A stretch of DNA of 64,000 nucleotides from Zerene cesonia (taxonomy: Eukaryota > Arthropoda > Insecta > Lepidoptera > Pieridae): contig NC_052128.1 in NCBI RefSeq assembly GCF_012273895.1, positions 682,001 through 746,000 on the forward strand, read 5' to 3'. Below the pieces are notes generated by a model, which worked only from the letters and a program-made list of their open reading frames with translations, searched no databases and had not been told where the DNA came from. Shown piece by piece: positions 32,422 through 45,386 of this stretch. Numbering within the stretch: position 1 is the first letter of the stretch; the number at the start of each line of letters is the position of its first letter. A program made the position numbers and the translations under genes.

Positions 32422-35107
32422 AACTTCTAGTTACGTAGCCGAGTCTGAGTAACGTTAATGTCACTAACGATTTAGGCAAATGACGGAACTATTTTAAAAT
32501 GTCGAAAAAAGTAATATGATATAGTAGGAAATTTTAAAGAACTGTGTCATGAACTGAAAATGAAATGAACTGTATCAACGTAGGTGTATGATTTCTATGA
32601 TGGCATTTATTTCTGTTTTTTGACGATTCAAACACACTTCTAAAGGTAGTTTACACGAACGTAGAATTTGAGTAGTTAATATTGCGACACTTTATGAATT
32701 ATGAATACCTACATATTGGATTATATTGAATATTGACTTAAATATTACAGTAAATATGTACTACTTATTGTGTGCAATAGTCTTATTATTGCCTATTTTA
32801 ATAATGAATATGGGTACTTGATAAATACAAATTAAATGTTATCTGTTTCAGATTTATCGTCATAATTGTAAACATACAGCATTTTCATTCAAAACGTAGT
32901 TATTTGGCGTAGTTACAAGCCGAGAAGTTATTTTGTACGACCCAATACGAGGAAGTGTCCCATTGAAATTATTTGCTTAAACCTGAAATTGCTGTAGCCG
33001 ACGTCGGCAATTCCTCTTGAAATATAAAATCAAAGTTCACCCCAACTCGTCCTTTGCAGTGTATCTTTTCTTCAGTTTTCTAATTAAAAATCGGGAAAGT
33101 CAATTAAAGTTGTGCGATCGTGGCCCCCGGCTGTGCTTGGTTTGGTTTCAGCTAATGAATTGTTGAAGATCAAGTTTGATATTGAATTATTATCTTGGAT
33201 ATCGATTCATTGAGATTTAACAGGCGTTCTTATTTAACGAGAATGTACTTTATATGAATTTTACTGTTGGAGTCTAAAGTTAAGAGTAGAAAGTATAAAA
33301 TATAAATGATGGAAAATAAAGGATAATAATTAATCTATATTCATGCATTCGTATTTTCAACGTTTTATTATTGAAGTTTACAGGACAGTTTATACTCGAA
33401 TACAAATTATCTTATTGCGTTTGGTTTATGGAAAAGGTGGATTTAATAAAAACAAATTGCTTAATAGATTAATACATATTTCCAACCAAAAGTTAAATAA
33501 ACCAGTATTTGTTCGTCTGCTTTTAATCTAAAGAATATTAGACCATTATTATGCTAACCGCCAAATGCAAAGCGATGAAGTCATTTTGGCGGCAATTGAC
33601 TTGTTTACCACAGACTAACCAATAATGTCGCTATTCACGATACAGCACCCCATTCATAAACACACGTAGCGCAATAAAAGCAGTGACATTGTCAGTGGTC
33701 GATGGTGGTTCGTGGTGGCGTGTCGCGACGCATCGATCGTCACCTGTAGCCTTTGTAGACTTCCCTGTATGCACTATGGTTATATTTACAGGCTATCAGT
33801 CTGGTCAGTTAATTGCTTGAACGATATCATAGATTGTTTATTTGATTCATTTTTATTAAATACAATTTATTTTATTATCCTGTATTTTGTTTTCATTTAT
33901 TAAGACAAAAACTGCAAAGCTTAAAAAATGAAAAGTTAAAAAAGTGTAAGAACTGTAATTGTTTCCGATTTCGGGACTAATTTACCATTTAATGATGCCG
34001 TGTATAACTCAATAATTAGCAAATTAAGCAACGTACTGCATTAAATCTGTCAATGATATCAATTTTCTGAATATTAATGTATTATCTGAAATAAAGGAAA
34101 AGCTAACTGGGTTAATTAACTCTGACAATAAACTAACAGTAGGTATAGTCTGTTGGCTGCATTTTATCGTAAAACCGAACCCTTACAAGGTTTGCGCGGG
34201 AAACTTAGACACATAAATAACAGTTCAAGCTTATTTCAACGCTTTTAACCTAGAATAATGAATGTCTTGAACAGAATTAATGCTTTCAGCTAATTACTTT
34301 CACGGTGGAGGCTAATGGTTTTTATGTTTGTGGTGAAAAAAATCTTTATTACGTCAAAGGTTCGGGTCTTTTGCTAATGGGTGGTTTTAAAATTCTTTTA
34401 TACTTAAATATAAAAACGGATGCCATTATTAACGAAAAAAAATATTCTTGTTAATAGTGAAAGAAATAATTATATTAAAGTATGAATCATTTTATTCGTC
34501 TACGATCCGTCATGACAATAATTTTTTTGTCATATTTAGTATTGATACACTGCAAATCAAATCCAATATATTCGGAAACCCAATTGCACTACTATGCCTT
34601 ATAACTGGTAGTTCACAATATAATTACAATTTAAGTAAAATCTCCAACAGCTTTCAATATATCGCTAATCCAACAGAGTGAATATACATGTAGATACGCA
34701 AATATTGACTCTATTATTACTGTAAATATTCCACTGATTTTTAGCCCGGAGACGGGAAATCTCATTTCATTCGCAAACAACGTACCGATTAAGTTGTAAA
34801 TACGCATAAATACCTATAGAAGTAGGTACAGATGTAATTACGTGTTTGTGTGCTTTGTAAAAATCAATCCGTTTTCCCACAATAGGGAAGCAAATGTTTG
34901 GGCGATTGTGTTTTGTTTGTTATATCGTGTGCTTATTCTTCTGTTTGTGCGAATTAAAAGAAATGCTTTTTTTTTGCAGGATAGGTAATTAATTATGGAG
35001 TATTTTTGTAAGTTTTAATCATACGATGAGCTTGATCTCCCAACTTAAGAAAGGTGATTTTCTACTTATAATATTAATCAAAGACCCATAATTTTTTATT
35101 TGTACCA

Positions 35108-35290
35108 ACTAGCTTCCCGCCCGCGGCTACGCCCGCGTTGTTATGACATTTTTCTAATGAAAAAATTTAAACTTAACGCCTTAAGTCCTAAACTAAACTA
35201 AGTGGAAGTTACCAGCTTTCAAATCAAAAAAGAATCATTAAAATCGGTTCACCAATTCGAAATTTTTGAGGAATTAAACACAAAAAATGT
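35108..35290 (+). repeat. CCGCGG-type retroposon tail
   Basis: CTAGCTTCCCGCCCGCGGCT at the start, ATTAAAATCGGTTCACCAAT near the end. Diverged copy. Confidence 0.55.
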
Positions 35291-36457
35291 AGTCGAATTG
35301 AGAACTTCATCTCGTGAAAGCAATGAAGGTAAAAATTATTTAGAAGTAATTTATAAAAACGAGTAGGTTTTTGAATTGAATTGTAACAAACAAACAAAAA
35401 AATCTTCCCGCTTTAATATTAGAACCTAGATATTAATTAAATTCGTACGCGCAGAATTCTTGCCTAAATACTTTATCTAAGTACTCTTTATTCTGGCTTC
35501 AATTTGCTGTTTTTCTCATTAATTAATATCATGTTCTAAATTCCCAAAAAGGCATTAACTTGATAGCTCCAGCAGACATTTCAATAATATTCAGTATCAC
35601 AGTTCTTGGAACCGTTCACAAGGCACCTACTGTTACAATTTATCATGAGTTTCATTTCCCTCTGAAGTGTCTCTTTGCATTAATTGAGTACACGTTCGGA
35701 GAACTTCTTAATGTGGAAAGCATAGTGACTTATCTATCTTTGAAATATTTGTAATTATTGCTCGAGGGTCGCGCCATTCGAATTTACAATGCGTATGTAT
35801 GAAAAGGCTTTAGAAATTGATATTTCACTCATATATTGTATCTGTACAATAAATTTGTAATAATTAGATACACCACTTATAACACAAGAATGAATGAATT
35901 TTATTTCTTTTTTTATTAGAATAATATTTAATAAACGAGTTTAAATATATTTATTTCAATAAAATAATAATTAAAACTACAAACTAAAATCGTATAACTG
36001 ATGAAAATTTTCATAACTTACAAGGAGGTCTAAGGTGAGGTAAAGGTAGAGCCGGGGCGATCAGTTACACCAGTATAGATTTCTTAGTACCCAATGAACG
36101 CTGGAAAAAATTGTTCCCTTAAATATTTTGATTTTAATTTATAGCAAAAAAAAAAAATGTCTGTAAGAACTTTAGAAGGAATGACACCGATTATATTAAA
36201 AAGAATTCTTTTGGCGCCAAGTGAAATAAAATTTATTAAAAAAAATCTTATTGGCAATGAGAAATTAGCACGTATGACAAGCGACTACTAAATTGGTGAC
36301 AAAAATAATATAGCGTTTGTGTGGTAGATATTTTTATGTCTTAAATAGAAAATGTAGAGTTTTTAAACAACAGAGAGTGGGTTGAAATATCTGTTTCAAC
36401 AAACGCTAAGTACACATACATAGGGCATGGTCACACTGATACACATATGAAAATATT

Positions 36458-36550
36458 TAATTTTTTTTTTTTTATTAAATTAAAATTAATTTAATTAAAA
36501 TTAATTAATAAAAATTAATTAAAATTAAATTAAATTTAATTTAATTAAAA
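36458..36550. repeat. TTAATT-rich low-complexity tract
   Basis: About 90 bp of only A and T in TTAATTAAAATTAA-type units after a poly(T) run. Confidence 0.85.
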
Positions 36551-38934
36551 ATAGTTGAATTTAATTGTACGATAATTGTAAAGGAAATCGAAATGAATGA
36601 ACATGGCAATACGAAAGTCAGGTAATTGCCCGACTCGTGTAGGTGAGTGTGCAGGATGTGATTTGTTTTATTCGTGATGAGAGATTAAATGCGTCTTATT
36701 TACAGCTGTTGTAGTTTTATAATGCAATATTGTTGGTATATAACCTATTTCATCTTTTGAAACACAAATTGAGTCTACGCGGTCATTTTAAACACAAGAC
36801 AGTTGTCAGACTCGAAAGCAGCTCAAACTTATTTCTTGGACAACGAAGATCAAATAAATTCTCATTTCCATATTTCATAATAAATCCAGTACCTATTGAT
36901 GATACAATACGAAAACGAATTTTCTTGCAAAAGCCGCATTTTAAGTTTCTAATCCTCAGCACAACTGATCTGTGGCTTTTAGATAATTTTATTAATTTCC
37001 AATTAATTTCCAGTCAGTCATTAATTAAATTTATATAAGGTAAAGTCTGTTGCGTTAACAAGCACATTTAAAACAGACAACCTCTAAATCTTCAAAGACG
37101 GCGCTGTGTGAAGATGCGTTCTAAAACGCATACACCAACATAATTTACAGCTCCTAATAAAGTTTCATCCATTGTGTACCAGGCCTTACAAGCCCAGTAC
37201 AACGTAAGTAAATCTAAAGATGCATGCTGTGTGCACTCAAATTATATACAGCCAGAATACACTGCTTAATGCCCCATATCATAACGTACAGCTTTCCGAG
37301 TAAAGCCACTGTGTTATGATAGGGACGACCTTTGGAGATGTTTTATTTATTCTTTTAGTGACTCCAAGAGCGTTTTGGCGCAGATATATGTATATTATAC
37401 ATATACATTATACTTCTGTGGTGTCAAAATTTTGTAAGATAAGATATTATTTTTGTTAGGTTAGCTTCGGAGTAAAGCAGACTGTCGCGAGGTTATGCTT
37501 GCATAGTTTCCATTCCCATGGTATTTCCAGTACATAACCTATTCATTTCTGAATTCAAACTCAAACTCTAATAAGCAATTAATTAGACATGGACATTAGA
37601 TTAAATTGCTTTATAACAATAATATTATTAGACATCTGTTTACTTATGTGTCTATCAACTCTAAACGTAAGCTATGAAAAAAATTATCAACAAAAAAACC
37701 TCTACGAAACGCGCCAAAAACGAAGCCATATAAAACACGAATTCTAATGTATTTATATATTTATATATATTCTAAGGTAAACCTGCTTACTTTAAATCAA
37801 ATACAAAAAGCACGAAAGAATCACCCAGAAAAGGATAAATATTTCACGCCTCGCCCATGCGAATAGCCAAATCGTTTCAACATTACATTAGAAACAAACC
37901 AGTAACTTATGCGAATTGAATTTTAACAATTCAGAACTCACTTGTCTGATCGTGACATGTGTCTTAAATGAGTGATTTATGGGTCAAATTTAGTTGCAGC
38001 TTGCTTACGTGGCGTTCGAGGTGAAACTGTTGGATGTATCAAGCTAAATATTATCATATTAATATATAAGAGTACTAAATCAGTATTTAATATTGATGTT
38101 GATCAGTTCGCATGCCAAACTCACACATTTATTTATTCAATTAGACTTCTAGAACTTTGAAATCTTTGAAAATTGATTTATAACCACATCACAGGAACAC
38201 TTTAAAGAAATGTAATCTACATATTGTATTCAATGTAGAAAAACAGACTTTTATAAACATGGATATTTTCATACCAAAAACAAAATTATAAATCGTAAAT
38301 AAGTGATTTATAATTTATGAAGTCTTGTTTATTTTAAGATATATTTTTGCTTCGTACACGAAGAAAGATAAGATACCTTAATTTATCTTTAAAAGGCAGT
38401 TAATTCTCAACCGAGTAACAAATCCAGCTATTCAGAAATAAAATAATGTTTGTCGGGACCGAAAATATAAAATACATTTTATTTACGATGGCCGTTCCCT
38501 AGGTGGATATTAAATGTATTTTCTCATGGATAATTCGTTTAACAGGGGCTACAGAAATAATTGCGCACTATTGGGCCAACGGCTTTCGCTTTGTCCAATG
38601 AACATACTTCGATAAGGGGTGTATGTTGAGTATTGCCACAGATTAATAAATAGTTGCTACTCTTTTGCAGACAAATTTGTATACGTTTTACGTTTTGACG
38701 TTAACCATAATAAAAGAGTTCTTAATACAAAATTTCGTCTAATTTCGATGAAACAACTAGGTTTATCGAAGTGATCATTTTGTAGCGATAGTATTATTAA
38801 ATGAACAGTAACGTATTAGTTATGAGGGTCTATAAAAGTAAGAATTATATATCAATTTGAGAAACAAAGTTTATATTAAATAGCTTGTTATTCCAACTTA
38901 TTCAATGTGTCTATTTACAAATATCGAAAAACAG

Positions 38935-39085
38935 ACTGTGCCCCGCGATTCCACCCACTCACATGATGTTATATATGGCCTATAGCCTTCCTCGATAAAC
39001 AGACAATATAATACTGAAAGAATTTTTCATCGGACAAGTAAGTAGTTCCTGAGATTAACGCGTTCAAACAAACAAAAAATACTCT
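38935..39085 (+). repeat. CCGCGG-type retroposon tail
   Basis: GACTGTGCCCCGCGATTCCACC start block and a TTCCTGAGATTAACGCGTTC then CAAACAAAC end block. Confidence 0.55.
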
Positions 39086-39447
39086 ATAGCGTTGTAAAGT
39101 ATAGATGACAATTTCATTAAGCATTGTAAGCGTAAAATGTTTTGTATCTAAACAGAAACAAGAAAGTAATTTATTGTTGATTAAAATCTGCATTAAGATT
39201 GTAATTATAAATGAAAGGATTTTTTCTCGTAGCAACAATGGATCGTCTCGCACAATTCATCAATGTTGCTTCAACAAATGGCAAACGATACAATAAATTA
39301 TTGGTAATCCTAATAAATCTTGATGTGCAAATCTGCACCTTGCGAGTAACAGCGCCTATTTGCATATAAATGGCTTTAGCCCAGCGTATCCAGCGTATGC
39401 CACATCTAGTCGTGGATGTAGGTTGGCTAGATATCGCAATCTTTGTT

Positions 39448-39662
39448 ATACTAGCTGTTCCCCGCAGCCTCGCCCGCGTGGTCTTTATAAATTATCATGG
39501 TACCAACTTTTATCCCCTATTTTATCATCTTGGGGGTAGAATTTATTAAAATCCTTTCTCAGCGAATGCCTACGTCATAATATCTATCTGCATGCCAAAG
39601 ATCCGTCGATTGGTTAGGGCTGTGTGATGATAGATCACTATGTCAGTCAGTCAGTCAGTTAT
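39448..39662 (+). repeat. CCGCGG-type retroposon tail with (CAGT)n
   Basis: CTAGCTGTTCCCCGCAGCCT start block, body near 39590-39640, ends in a CAGTCAGTCAGTCAGT run. Confidence 0.6.
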
Positions 39663-40384
39663 CTTTGAGTTGTATATTTCTATGTTATATATATCACGAG
39701 AAGAAAAAATACTCAAATATAGTAAAAAAACACGGTTTAATTATACAATCAACTAAATTGTTTCACACGCTCACACAGAGTCAACTTAAGGAAATTATTT
39801 AATCCTGACGATCCTCATCATGACATTATTGTATTGTCTTCTATACATTATATAGTGAATATGGTTTGTATAATACCTGTATAATCCAAAGTAAATCTAA
39901 AGATGCTTGTTGCATCCAAACATACTGGTGAAGCTAACAAAAGCGTGTCATGTTGCTTGGTGTTGCTCATCGGGGTATGATTGTCTTGGAGCCACGAGCT
40001 TTCCATCAAGCGATGGCATCTGCTTGATTGCTTATAAACATAATATCAGTAATAATATAGGTGGATGAGTGAAAATTGTTAAAAGACTAAATTAGTTAAA
40101 CTACGCAAACTAAATGTTTTTTATTAAAATCATGTCATATTGCAATCACGTTTTCTATCATTACCAAAAAAAAAAAATATAACCCTAGTCAGCTTTGCAC
40201 CATCTAGAATCTAGATACACTAGATCTATGGATCTAGCCGTGTTTGGTTTCAATTTTCAGATAGAAAGGTCGAAGTTAGTATTTAGTTGTGGATTGACTT
40301 TGTGGAACCGTATTGAGACCCAAATTGTGATTGTGGATTATTTACGAAAGACGTGAAATGGGACGTTACGATTTGACTTATCTT

Positions 40385-40562
40385 ATATATAAAATTCTCG
40401 TGTCACAGTTTTCGTTGGACACTCCTCCGAAACGGCTTGACCGATTTTGATGAAATTTTGTGTGCTTATCCGGTCTCTATGAGAATCGGCCAACATCTAT
40501 TTTTCATACCCCTAAATGATAAGAGTAAGGCAGAACAGCGTTTGCCGGGTGCAGCTAGTGGA
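40385..40562 (-). repeat. CCGCGG-type retroposon tail, reverse copy
   Basis: Reverse-oriented relative of 28690-28886: TATAAAATTCTCGTGTCACA, CCTCCGAAACGGCTTGACCG, GAGAATCGGCCAACATCTAT, ending GCAGCTAGTGGATATA. Confidence 0.7.
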
Positions 40563-41820
40563 TATATAAGATTTTGTTTCTTTTTAATATTTGACGTTCC
40601 GAATAAATAGTGAAATGAGATTAAGAAGACATAGATCTACTTAGTATTTATTCATCAGTCCATATATTAAAAGATTAATACAGGCTATTATAAACTAATA
40701 TTTGTGTGATGAATAAAATATTTGGAATGCAACCGTATCACTTCTATATGTAAATGAGGATGCAAGGTACCACTGTACTAAAAAAAAACAAAAAAAAATG
40801 TAATTATTTTATTCTACTAAAAAAGTGGCACTTTATCTGCAAGAAATTAATTATCATATTGCAGAATTACGGAAATTTAATATATATGATGTTTATAAAT
40901 GCACCAATTTAATTTATTTTACTTCCGTTTCATATTTGTGGAATTATGTATATTTATTTGACATCTAAACAATTTTGAATGTAACTAACAACGATGACAT
41001 ACAAATATCATAAACTGTACGGCATTAGGTTAACTAAGAAAAACTTTCATTAAAATGCCTAAATATCTCTACTATAATCTTCTAAACATACAAATGTACA
41101 CCTCAAATAAACCCAACTCAAACAGCAGCTAAACGAAACTCATTTCACCATCACCCCCGTAAAAACCGGCCGCCATCTCAACATTTATATTTAATAATAA
41201 CAACCCCTCGACTAGGGGGTGACACAAAAATCGATATCCCTGTCTGGAAGGGAGCTACCCTCCGAAATCCCTGTGTGCATCAAATTTCTGCATTCGAAAT
41301 GCAATCGCCATGATATTTTGGAAAATTTTCGGATGATGTTATTGGCTTGGTATATATTTATTGCCATTTTAAATTATTTTATATAATGTTACTAAGAAGT
41401 TTCGTTCGATGATTCGTTGATAATATTCATGCTTTACATAGGCATACTAGTTCAATACTAATACAAACAGTATACATTGATCAATGAAAATAAACCTGCT
41501 AAATTTTTTATTCAACAGGGAAAGACAATTTTTTCCTAAAAATGAATTAATCAAAATGTTCTAAGTGTTGATACCTCTTTATGAGTTTTCGATATTTTGT
41601 GATTGTATATTTTGAACGTGCTTACCTTTTAATTTTTTTTTTTGTTATTCCTTTTAACAATAATTTTTACGTAAATATACTAGTATTATATTAAATACTT
41701 ATTTGGCATTTGTTTATTAAAATATGACATGAACAAACTTGAAACAAAATCGAAAAGTTTACAGACAGTGGGGTGTTCCTTATACACATAAAACGGAAAG
41801 AGTAGAAGAGATTCGATTGC

Positions 41821-41960
41821 TGAGGCGGGATCACGGGTGGCCGAGAAGTTAGGTGTCACGCTCGACCTAGAATATTATTATGTTATCTGTGGTTCGGCGA
41901 ATGACGCGGGCTCGAATCCCGCCTAGTGATCGAATTCTTTCTTTTTTTTTTAATTTCTTG
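41821..41960 (+). repeat. tRNA-like sequence (type II, Ser/Leu-like), SINE head
   Basis: 41829-41931 has GATCAC at its 5' end and GTGATC at its 3' end, pairing as an acceptor stem. An A-box-like TGGCCGAGAAGTTAGGTG lies at 41838-41855, and a perfect T-arm at 41906-41922 (GCGGG/CTCGAAT/CCCGC). The 100-nt length fits a long variable arm. A poly-T/AATTTCTT tail follows, as in the other copies of this SINE (21890, 25700). Anticodon stem not clear and no CCA-ready end, so I call it a SINE head or tRNA relic. Confidence 0.6.
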
Positions 41961-44222
41961 TAGTTTACACGACAGAGTCTATCCTCAAAAAATAAGCATT
42001 CCATTACTCACTACTTCCTTCAAGTTAATGTCAAATACCAATTGAAGAGTTCTCCATCAAAATTTCGTTAAGCGAACTCAATTTCGAAATAAAAACATCG
42101 AAATCGTAATGGAAATAAAACCGATCACGATTTGCGGGGACCGATTAAGACTCAATTGCTGAATTGAATCACCTGGCTGATTTAAGAGGTGTCTCTGCTG
42201 AAATGTCAAATATGATAAGAGTTGAGAATACTCTGTTTGAAGGATTGGTGTGAAGTTAATTTTTTAATTATATTTATCTTTTATATTATACATATTCTAT
42301 CGATTCTAATCAATGTAAAAACAGCAAGGCACAATCCCTACGAATGCGCCCCGTTGCAAAGCAAGGCGACGTTTTATAGGATTCGATATGTAAACAAGTT
42401 CCAACAAGTTTATAATATTGTTAATAATTGTAATTGTTCATTTTTTATTTACTTACTGTAATCTAGAGTTAGTGGGAATAAAAATTCAATATAAAACTCT
42501 TGTATGTGATCTGATTGCGGTAAGTACTTTTTGTGTTACTGGAAAAAATAAATGTAAATTACTCTTCAATACTAATTCTGGGTACATATTAAATCCCAAT
42601 ATGTTAAAACAAATTTCTTATACTTTTAAAGACATATTTTAATACAAGCTTGTAATGAAAATTTCGTTAAAAGAAAATTTATAATGTTCCGCTTACACAA
42701 TTCCTCTGCTTCATAAATTTCACTATTAAAAAATGAATTCACGTACAATGTATGCATATTACTTGAAAACTAATCACGACGCCCATAATAATTAATAACA
42801 TGGCTATACTGTGGCTGCAATCGACAGAAAATTGCCTTAAAATATTAATACTCGTTTAATTTATACCTTATTGCGTTCCACTAAAGTTACAAATCGGTCG
42901 ACCATTCATTCGAACTGAAAATATAATATGGCCAAGATGTCTCTGGACACACTGCACTCAGCAAACTTAGATGTACTTTGAAATTGATATTTGCCATGCA
43001 ATTATATGCTTTACGGAATGTATTTAAGGGCCATTTAATTGTATTGGATGGACGTCTGATGTGTTGAGGTTTGTACACATCTGCGGTAATGCGATTTTAT
43101 TAAAATTTTTAAAGGTAATTTCTATAGTCAATTTAAAGTATAATTTTCAGGCGTTATTTCGGAGTTATGTAATTTTTTCTTCAAAAGCGCTATCTAACGA
43201 TAGATAGTTTATTTATATATTTACATAAATAGATTGTCTGGACTATGAACAAAATATAATTCTGATTTATTAAACAAATATCTATCAATAACAACGAGTG
43301 TCAAAAATAATTGGAATAAAACTAACAATATTGATATAAAATATTTACAAACATCATTTTTGTCCTATCAATCAAGCTTTACTAAAAACGCTTTGACAAT
43401 AATATCATCATTCGTCATATTCAGAAATTCTCTAGCTTTATACGAATCGTTCAACAACAATTGACTTAGTATTTTAGCTTTTAGTCTATTTTATTTTTGG
43501 TTATATCAGTCTTATACCCAAAATATAGTGGTTAGTCTGAGAAGGGTATGTAAAAGAGGTCCTTGATGTTATTACCTAGATGGATCTAGACCATTACTAT
43601 GTTAAAGAAGGTCCAGATCCGGAAGAGACACGCGATTATAAATTCATACGTAATTACCTACAATTAATGCATAGACTATGTGTCGGAAAGAATGTATGGC
43701 TCTGAAGATCTCTTTTAAGATAATATATACAAAATTCTGCAGTCATATATACAACAGTATTTATTTCCATTTTGAACCAGGTTGAACCTAGTCATATACC
43801 CCACGTTCTACATATATTTTTGTAGTTTTTCGACACCAAACATAACTTATTTAGCAGAATTTTCCAATGCAAATACATAATTAGTCCTTTGCTTACTCAC
43901 AAACTTAAAAACTTATACATTATTTGCATATCCCATGTGCACACAGACAGACTCTGTCATGCATTTACAAGAGTCCACTTCGAATCGAATTACAGCGTCG
44001 GTATGAATATTTAGTCGATCGTAAGTCGATTATGAAACAATTTTATGGGATGGAATCAGCAATCGAGTTATTTGTGGGGGGTTGTTGAGGATTATTTAGA
44101 TATTAAACGGCATTCAATGCTATAGAGTCTTATTGGGATCGCTTTATGAAACGGGGGTTTCAATTGTATTCTGTTTAAGTTTTCTGTTGGTTTTATATAG
44201 CGATCCAACTGGACCCGAAATA

Positions 44223-44386
44223 TAGTCCAAGAAAATGGGTAGGGTAAATGCGAATTTGAGATTAAAACTTGAATTTTTGATATAATTTACTTTGAGGAAT
44301 ATAAAAATGAACTGTGCAAGTTTTTTTTAAATTCACCCCCGAGAAGGGGTGAAAAAAAATAAATAAAGTCGTTTTTTTGAAATTTT
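44223..44386 (+). repeat. Left long TIR
   Basis: Contains the foldback CACCCCCGAGAAGGGGTG near 44334-44351, which by itself forms a small hairpin. Ends at the gap. Confidence 0.85.
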
Positions 44387-45386
44387 NNNNNNNNNNNNNN
44401 NNNNNNNNNNNNNNNNNNNNNNNNNNNNNNNNNNNNNNNNNNNNNNNNNNNNNNNNNNNNNNNNNNNNNNNNNNNNNNNNNNNNNNNNNNNNNNNNNNNN
44501 NNNNNNNNNNNNNNNNNNNNNNNNNNNNNNNNNNNNNNNNNNNNNNNNNNNNNNNNNNNNNNNNNNNNNNNNNNNNNNNNNNNNNNNNNNNNNNNNNNNN
44601 NNNNNNNNNNNNNNNNNNNNNNNNNNNNNNNNNNNNNNNNNNNNNNNNNNNNNNNNNNNNNNNNNNNNNNNNNNNNNNNNNNNNNNNNNNNNNNNNNNNN
44701 NNNNNNNNNNNNNNNNNNNNNNNNNNNNNNNNNNNNNNNNNNNNNNNNNNNNNNNNNNNNNNNNNNNNNNNNNNNNNNNNNNNNNNNNNNNNNNNNNNNN
44801 NNNNNNNNNNNNNNNNNNNNNNNNNNNNNNNNNNNNNNNNNNNNNNNNNNNNNNNNNNNNNNNNNNNNNNNNNNNNNNNNNNNNNNNNNNNNNNNNNNNN
44901 NNNNNNNNNNNNNNNNNNNNNNNNNNNNNNNNNNNNNNNNNNNNNNNNNNNNNNNNNNNNNNNNNNNNNNNNNNNNNNNNNNNNNNNNNNNNNNNNNNNN
45001 NNNNNNNNNNNNNNNNNNNNNNNNNNNNNNNNNNNNNNNNNNNNNNNNNNNNNNNNNNNNNNNNNNNNNNNNNNNNNNNNNNNNNNNNNNNNNNNNNNNN
45101 NNNNNNNNNNNNNNNNNNNNNNNNNNNNNNNNNNNNNNNNNNNNNNNNNNNNNNNNNNNNNNNNNNNNNNNNNNNNNNNNNNNNNNNNNNNNNNNNNNNN
45201 NNNNNNNNNNNNNNNNNNNNNNNNNNNNNNNNNNNNNNNNNNNNNNNNNNNNNNNNNNNNNNNNNNNNNNNNNNNNNNNNNNNNNNNNNNNNNNNNNNNN
45301 NNNNNNNNNNNNNNNNNNNNNNNNNNNNNNNNNNNNNNNNNNNNNNNNNNNNNNNNNNNNNNNNNNNNNNNNNNNNNNNNNNNNNN
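44387..45386. other. Assembly gap (1000 N)
   Basis: Fixed-size gap between the left TIR and the BEL/Pao contig. Confidence 0.99.

Larger units (their letters stand above)
31092..44222. other. 13 kb of non-coding AT-rich DNA with scattered retroposons
   Basis: I found no convincing exon on either strand. ORFs present (for example 36730-37038) are short, of skewed composition and without recognisable motifs. The tract contains the E2F-like cluster and the retroposon copies listed separately. It may be intergenic or intron of a large gene. Confidence 0.5.

Noticed and set aside
36730..37038. 102-codon plus-strand ORF
   Set aside because: No recognisable motif, random-looking composition, no splice or poly(A) context.
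41829..41931. Functional tRNA gene
   Set aside because: No clear anticodon arm, acceptor stem one pair short, and the same head occurs in other repeat copies with a common tail.
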